From assembly GCF_932526225.1 (NCBI RefSeq), contig NC_064040.1, forward strand, positions 16,353,994 through 16,417,993: a DNA stretch of 64,000 nucleotides, given 5' to 3'. The DNA is from Nematostella vectensis. Its lineage: Eukaryota > Cnidaria > Anthozoa > Actiniaria > Edwardsiidae. The notes below the pieces were generated by a model. The model saw only the letters and a list, made by a program, of their open reading frames with translations. It was not told the DNA's origin and did not search any database. How positions within the stretch are numbered: the first letter of the stretch is position 1; each line of letters begins with the position of its first letter. Positions 60,290 to 64,000 of this stretch are shown one piece after another. The translations under genes were made by a program, and so were the position numbers.

Positions 60290-60940
60290 GTTAAATTTTC
60301 TAAAGTAAAATCTCGAGATACGTAGTACGCGTCCGAGCAGTACAAAGATAGAACAGTGTACGAGAGTTTGTAACCAGGGAGACGTGTTACATGGAATAAA
60401 AGTATTGTGACGTTATGTTGAGCGTGCACCAAAGCGCGCGCGCTTGTTTCATTTTCCCATTCTCACTGGAACGCAAGCGTAAGAGGAAAAGCAGAACGCA
60501 ACTGCTTGATTTTCTTGCGCTTGTGTTTGACCGATTCTCACTTGTTTTACGCTTCCGTTTGTGCTTACGCTTGCATTCCAGTGAGAATCGGTAAATTACG
60601 TGTGCTGCGCTTGAGTCCAAGTAAGAACCGACCAACATCCGCAAACCGGCACGGGCGCGCAGTAACAAAGCCACCACCTTCACCCAAACACCACCACACC
60701 ACCGGTAACACAGCCACCATTTGTAGAAACCTATCTGATAAAGTGTCTTGTTTATAACGCGCGAACATTAAGAAGCGCATCACCTGAATGCTTGTTTCCA
60801 AATAATCCCACCCGATCGCAGCTAATTTGACCGTACGATCGCAACCAATTGCAAAGTGGTTTCCATGTGATCGCACACGATCACAAAGTGGTTTAACACA
60901 CGATCGTATGGCGAGTTTTTATATAATATACACATAATCG

Positions 60941-62805
60941 CCTTGCTCTTTACAGGCAGCGAAGCACCTGAAAAAGTAGGAAGGCGAATTTCTCCCAACA
61001 TCACCATAGTGAGATACTAAGATGAGAGCGATAATAATGGAAATTTGCTCTTTACAGGCAGCGGAGCACATCAAAAAGTAGGAAGGCGAATTTCTCCCAA
61101 CATCACCATAGTGAGATACTAAGATGAGAGCGATAATAATGGAAATTTGCTCTTTACAGGCAGCGGAGCACATCAAAAAGTAGGAAGGCGAATTTCTCCC
61201 AACATCACCATAGTGAGATACTAAGATGAGAGCGATAATAATGGAAATTTGCTCTTTACGGGCAGCGGAGCACCTCAAAAAGTAGGAAGGCGAATTTCTC
61301 CCAACATCACCATAGTGAGATACTAAGATGAGAGCGATAATAATGGAAATTTGCTCTTTACGGGCAGCGGAGCACCTCAAAAAGTAGGAAGGCGAATTTC
61401 TCCCAACATCACCATAGTGAGATACTAAGACGAGAGCGATAATAATGGAAATTTGCTCTTTACAGGCAGCGGAGCACATCAAAAAGTAGGAAGGCGAATT
61501 TCTCCCAACATCACCATAGTGAGATACTAAGATGAGAGCGATAATAATGGAAATTTGCTCTTTACAGGCAGCGGAGCACCTCAAAAAGTAGGAAGGCGAA
61601 TTTCTCCCAACATCACCATAGTGAGATACTAAGACGAGAGCGATAATAATGGAAATTTGCTCTTTACGGGCAGCGGAGCACCTCAAAAAGTAGGAAGGCG
61701 AATTTCTCCCAACATCACCATAGTGAGATACTAAGACGAGAGCGATAATAATGGAAATTTGCTCTTTACAGGCAGCGGAGCACATCAAAAAGTAGGAAGG
61801 CGAATTTCTCCCAACATCACCATAGTGAGATACTAAGATGAGAGCGATAATAATGGAAATTTGCTCTTTACAGGCAGCGGAGCACCTCAAAAAGTAGGAA
61901 GGCGAATTTCTCCCAACATCACCATAGTGAGATACTAAGACGAGAGCGATAATAATGGAAATTTGCTCTTTACAGGCAGCGGAGCACCTCAAAAAGTAGG
62001 AAGGCGAATTTCTCCCAACATCACCATAGTGAGATACTAAGACGAGAGCGATAATAATGGAAATTTGCTCTTTACAGGCAGCGGAGCACATCAAAAAGTA
62101 GGAAGGCGAATTTCTCCCAACATCACCATAGTGAGATACTAAGATGAGAGCGATAATAATGGAAATTTGCTCTTTACAGGCAGCGGAGCACATCAAAAAG
62201 TAGGAAGGCGAATTTCTCCCAACATCACCATAGTGAGATACTAAGACGAGAGCGATAATAATGGAAATTTGCTCTTTACAGGCAGCGGAGCACCTCAAAA
62301 AGTAGGAAGGCGAATTTCTCCCAACATCACCATAGTGAGATACTAAGACGAGAGCGATAATAATGGAAATTTGCTCTTTACAGGCAGCGGAGCACATCAA
62401 AAAGTAGGAAGGCGAATTTCTCCCAACATCACCATAGTGAGATACTAAGATGAGAGCGATAATAATGGAAATTTGCTCTTTACAGGCAGCGGAGCACATC
62501 AAAAAGTAGGAAGGCGAATTTCTCCCAACATCACCATAGTGAGATACTAAGATGAGAGCGATAATAATGGAAATTTGCTCTTTACAGGCAGCGGAGCACA
62601 TCAAAAAGTAGGAAGGCGAATTTCTCCCAACATCACCATAGTGAGATACTAAGATGAGAGCGATAATAATGGAAATTTGCTCTTTACAGGCAGCGGAGCA
62701 CATCAAAAAGTAGGAAGGCGAATTTCTCCCAACATCACCATAGTGAGATACTAAGATGAGAGCGATAATAATGGAAATTTGCTCTTTACAGGCAGCGGAG
62801 CACCT
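60941..62805. repeat. 102-bp satellite, unit C (~18 copies)
   Basis: Same copy number and same order of variant units as in unit B, at an offset of 7,769. Confidence 0.95.
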
Positions 62806-62809
62806 GTAA

Positions 62810-64000
62810 ACACCACACATTACCTTTGATAATTAAAACAATCATTGTTGTGACATAGGAATATATAAGACATTTTACTTTACAATAAAATAAACATGTT
62901 TAAAATAAGGAGAAAATACGTTGAGTTAGCAGGTTCATGTAATTAGAGGATCAAATTACAGTAACAGGAAGTTTGAGTTGCAAAGAAATCATATGTCATC
63001 AGTTGTCAACTGTAATAACCTTAAAAATAAATATTTATTACAAAAGAATCCACTTGTCAATCATTGGCTGTAGGGTTGCAGCAGAGTGGATTCTACGATG
63101 TGGAGGAGGAGTCAAGTTTCATTCTCATGACAGCTGGATGAGAAACTACAATGCACTTGCTCCAGGGCCTGGGCACAAATACAGGCTTCAGGGGATTGAT
63201 GCCCAGGATACCTGTGTTACCACGGGGGGTCTGCTTCATCTAGGTAGGTGCACTGACCAAAACGAAGTATCTGTGGCCTTCCTCCCCCACACAAGAATTT
63301 GGACTAATGAATTGACAGATAGTAAAGTAGCCCTGAAAGTAATGTGGTGATATGTTAAGAAGATGAAATCTCTTCAGGGGGAATGGAGTAAATTAACATC
63401 ATCCCAGTGCAAAAATATGTTACACTACAACACTATATTTTATACTGAAATGGGACCAAGATACAGAGGTCATCAGGTAAGCCCCAAGGTGGCCTCTCAC
63501 TAATGCTCCCTAGATCAAACGCTCTCTGATGACTGTGGGTGCTTAAGAAATGCTCCATGGACAGATACATGGCAGACATGCAACTATTCCTTGGCTTGTT
63601 TAGGTCTTTTAAATAGCAACTAGAAGTTTGTTAAATCATTTTCAACGTTATTTTTTACGAGATGAAGAAGAGGTGTTTTAAGTAGCAGAGAAAACTATTT
63701 CAATCTTTTTTTGCAGAAGGTCTTCATCACCTAGAGTATTTGAGTCTTCACAACTGTAAATACATAACCGACCTGAATCACTTGCAGCATGTGAAGAACT
63801 CTCTCAGAGAGCTAGATATTGGCAACTGTCATGGAATCTCAGACATCCAACCACTTGAACAAATGACGTAGGTCCCTGTCTCTTTTACTGTCTTCTGCTT
63901 GTGCCTTATCTGCTTATGCCTCTGGCACCCTTTGAGCCGCCATTTTTCAAGTCTTATGAAATTGTCATTAATTTGTTGAAGCTCTGTCATTCTGAAATGT
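62810..64000. repeat. Tandem array unit D (continues beyond the window)
   Basis: Matches unit C 55041-56231 without a difference I could find. It contains DMAC2L-like exons 63074-63243 and 63717-63867; the third would lie just past the end. Confidence 0.93.
63074..63867 (+). pseudogene. DMAC2L partial duplicate, unit D (cut by window end)
   Basis: First two of the three duplicated exons, same as in unit C. No 5' exon upstream. Confidence 0.8.

Larger units (their letters stand above)
55041..62809. repeat. Tandem array unit C
   Basis: Starts at ACACCACACATTACCTTTGA right after the last satellite unit of B, with the same junction at the start of D. Same contents as unit B. Confidence 0.93.

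Overview
The window is eukaryotic and most likely from an anthozoan cnidarian such as a sea anemone. The genes have many short exons with GT-AG introns, intergenic DNA is AT-rich, trinucleotide microsatellites are long, and the retroelement fragments (CR1/L2-like and restriction-like-endonuclease LINEs) are of a kind common in cnidarians. The species call is inference; the gene calls rest on exon-by-exon translation in which every junction keeps phase.

Left half, 1-30 kb: three conserved single-copy genes. TDRD9/Spindle-E, a piRNA-pathway DEAH helicase with a Tudor domain, runs on the minus strand from 21318 leftward through 36 visible exons and leaves the window at base 1. MNAT1/MAT1, the assembly factor of the CDK-activating kinase, is complete on the plus strand (21610-25040) and starts about 290 bp from TDRD9, head to head. 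Pinin (PNN) is complete on the minus strand (27239-30031), tail to tail with MAT1. Introns here carry several minisatellites. Three of them contain copies of the end of the preceding exon together with its 5' splice site.

Right half, 30-64 kb: exons of DMAC2L (mitochondrial ATP synthase factor B-like) lead into a tandem array of about 7.8 kb units: copy A about 31838-44520, B about 47470-55040, C about 55041-62809, and D from about 62810 past the end. Each unit holds the last three DMAC2L exons (plus strand) and, convergent to them, an unrecognised three-exon minus-strand gene, called gene X here. Gene X predicts a secreted or type I membrane protein of 588-604 aa with an in-frame array of 16-residue repeats. 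Its upstream side carries a 42-bp minisatellite and a 102-bp satellite whose copy numbers differ strongly between units. From about 50.49 kb onward the sequence repeats with an exact 7,769-bp period and no difference I could find, so the last duplication is very recent, or is an assembly duplication.

Copy A is interrupted by an apparently intact CR1/L2-like LINE (37101-41689) flanked by 615-bp direct repeats of gene X exon 1. Between A and B lies a patch of FYVE-domain exon debris, (ATT)n and (TCATTA)n microsatellites, and two different restriction-like-endonuclease LINE fragments facing each other.
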